DNA of 64,000 nucleotides from Bacteroidales bacterium (GTDB lineage Bacteria; Bacteroidota; Bacteroidia; Bacteroidales; Tenuifilaceae), in the NCBI GenBank assembly GCA_013141385.1, contig JABFRB010000019.1, positions 248,001 through 312,000 on the forward strand, given 5' to 3'. This document shows positions 63,721-64,000 of this stretch, piece by piece. The notes under the pieces are model-generated. The model did no database searches. It was not told where the DNA came from and worked only from the letters and a program-made list of their open reading frames with translations. How positions within the stretch are numbered: position 1 is the stretch's first letter; the number at the start of each line of letters is the position of its first letter. Made by a program: the position numbers and the translations under genes.

Positions 63721-64000
63721 ATGATGAATAAAAGAAAACTAAAAAAAGCCCTAAAACGAATTAAATACCTACCGCAGGGGAAGTATTTCTTTCTCTATTG
63801 TTTTAATAAAATTAAACATTTTTATTTCAAATATAGCCAGTCAACAAAAGTTGCTTTCCCTTCTACTGTAATGCTTGAGTTAACCAACCACTGTAATCTT
63901 CATTGTATTACATGTCCAAGGGAGTATGATTATGGAAAGGAAATGGATAAGGGGAGTATAGATATTAATCAAGCAAAAAAAATTGTTGATGAAGTTTGGC
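63721..64000 (+). CDS. Radical SAM protein, 3' end beyond the window
   Basis: ATG at 63721 (a second ATG follows directly), open to the window edge, 93 codons seen. The [4Fe-4S] motif is CNLHCITC, a standard CxxxCxxC with Cys58, Cys62 and Cys65, after TVMLELTNH. The first 45 residues are basic and hydrophobic (FFLYCFNKIKHFYF). It resembles SPASM-type or glycan-cluster radical SAM proteins; the specific reaction cannot be told from this part. Confidence 0.85.
   Translation, partial: MMNKRKLKKALKRIKYLPQGKYFFLYCFNKIKHFYFKYSQSTKVAFPSTVMLELTNHCNLHCITCPREYDYGKEMDKGSIDINQAKKIVDEVW

Noticed and set aside
1-64000. tRNA genes, riboswitches, CRISPR arrays, insertion sequences
   Set aside because: I scanned the intergenic regions for T-loop motifs, regular spaced repeats and transposase motifs and found none that held up; a covariance search (tRNAscan/Infernal) would be decisive.

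Overview
The window is AT-rich chromosomal DNA from a member of the Bacteroidota, most likely Bacteroidales or a close relative. The evidence is several families largely confined to that phylum (DUF4254, DUF4271, DUF4834), Bacteroidota-type -7 promoter elements (TAnnTTTG), a YbeY whose third metal ligand is Asp, an ATP synthase operon headed by a bactofilin, and many SpoIIE/TPR, AsmA-like and outer-membrane proteins. The species cannot be named from this window. I found no rRNA, tRNA, CRISPR array, intact transposase or phage gene.

Layout. 0-5.4 kb: a U32 protein cut by the window edge, an outer-membrane protein, a DUF4254/GT9 pair and a YitT transporter, with two small palindromic repeat elements between them. 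5.5-9.6 kb: a four-gene minus-strand operon with two nucleotide-sugar epimerases, a GT-C-like membrane glycosyltransferase and a DPM1-like GT2, which looks like a self-contained lipid-linked sugar module. 9.9-11.9 kb: a toroid protein, a broken HEAT-repeat gene and an unknown membrane-anchored protein. 12.1-14.9 kb: rsgA, an AIM24/TIGR00266 protein and mnmH. 14.9-19.2 kb: a universal stress protein, and a polyprenyl synthase translationally coupled to an RND/MMPL exporter. 19.6-25.4 kb: bactofilin, a small AtpI-like protein and atpBEFHAG, without atpD or atpC. 25.5-32 kb: a rhomboid protease, a TPR-SpoIIE phosphatase, an AsmA-like protein and a histidine kinase.

32-47.4 kb is a housekeeping block, mostly on the minus strand: yidD, rnpA, hemD, DUF4271, uvrC, ade, mnmG, ybeY, an RsbW-like kinase, an EnvC-like protein and dut. 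It is interrupted by a plus-strand group (cyclophilin lipoprotein, pheS, Crp/Fnr regulator) and closed by ruvB and nadA. Two CACGTG-centred parS-like palindromes lie right after mnmG. 47.9-60.3 kb holds a BamA/TamA-like barrel, Xaa-Pro aminopeptidase, ROK kinase, DUF4834, a large DUF3352/propeller-like protein, a sugar transferase carrying a G8 run, a TlpA-like lipoprotein and RNase R.

60.4-64 kb is the accessory-looking end. It has an unknown secreted protein, an unlisted 57-residue membrane protein, long non-coding stretches, a trypsin-like protease split by an A9 run and flanked by diverged direct repeats, a truncated CBM-like gene fragment and the start of a radical SAM gene.

The strongest candidates for something new are the epimerase/GT-C/GT2 operon, the paired parS-like sites, the two homopolymer-controlled or homopolymer-broken genes (G8 sugar transferase, A9 protease) and the repeat-flanked tail. 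No single well-formed novel system is evident; most of the window is ordinary Bacteroidota core genome.
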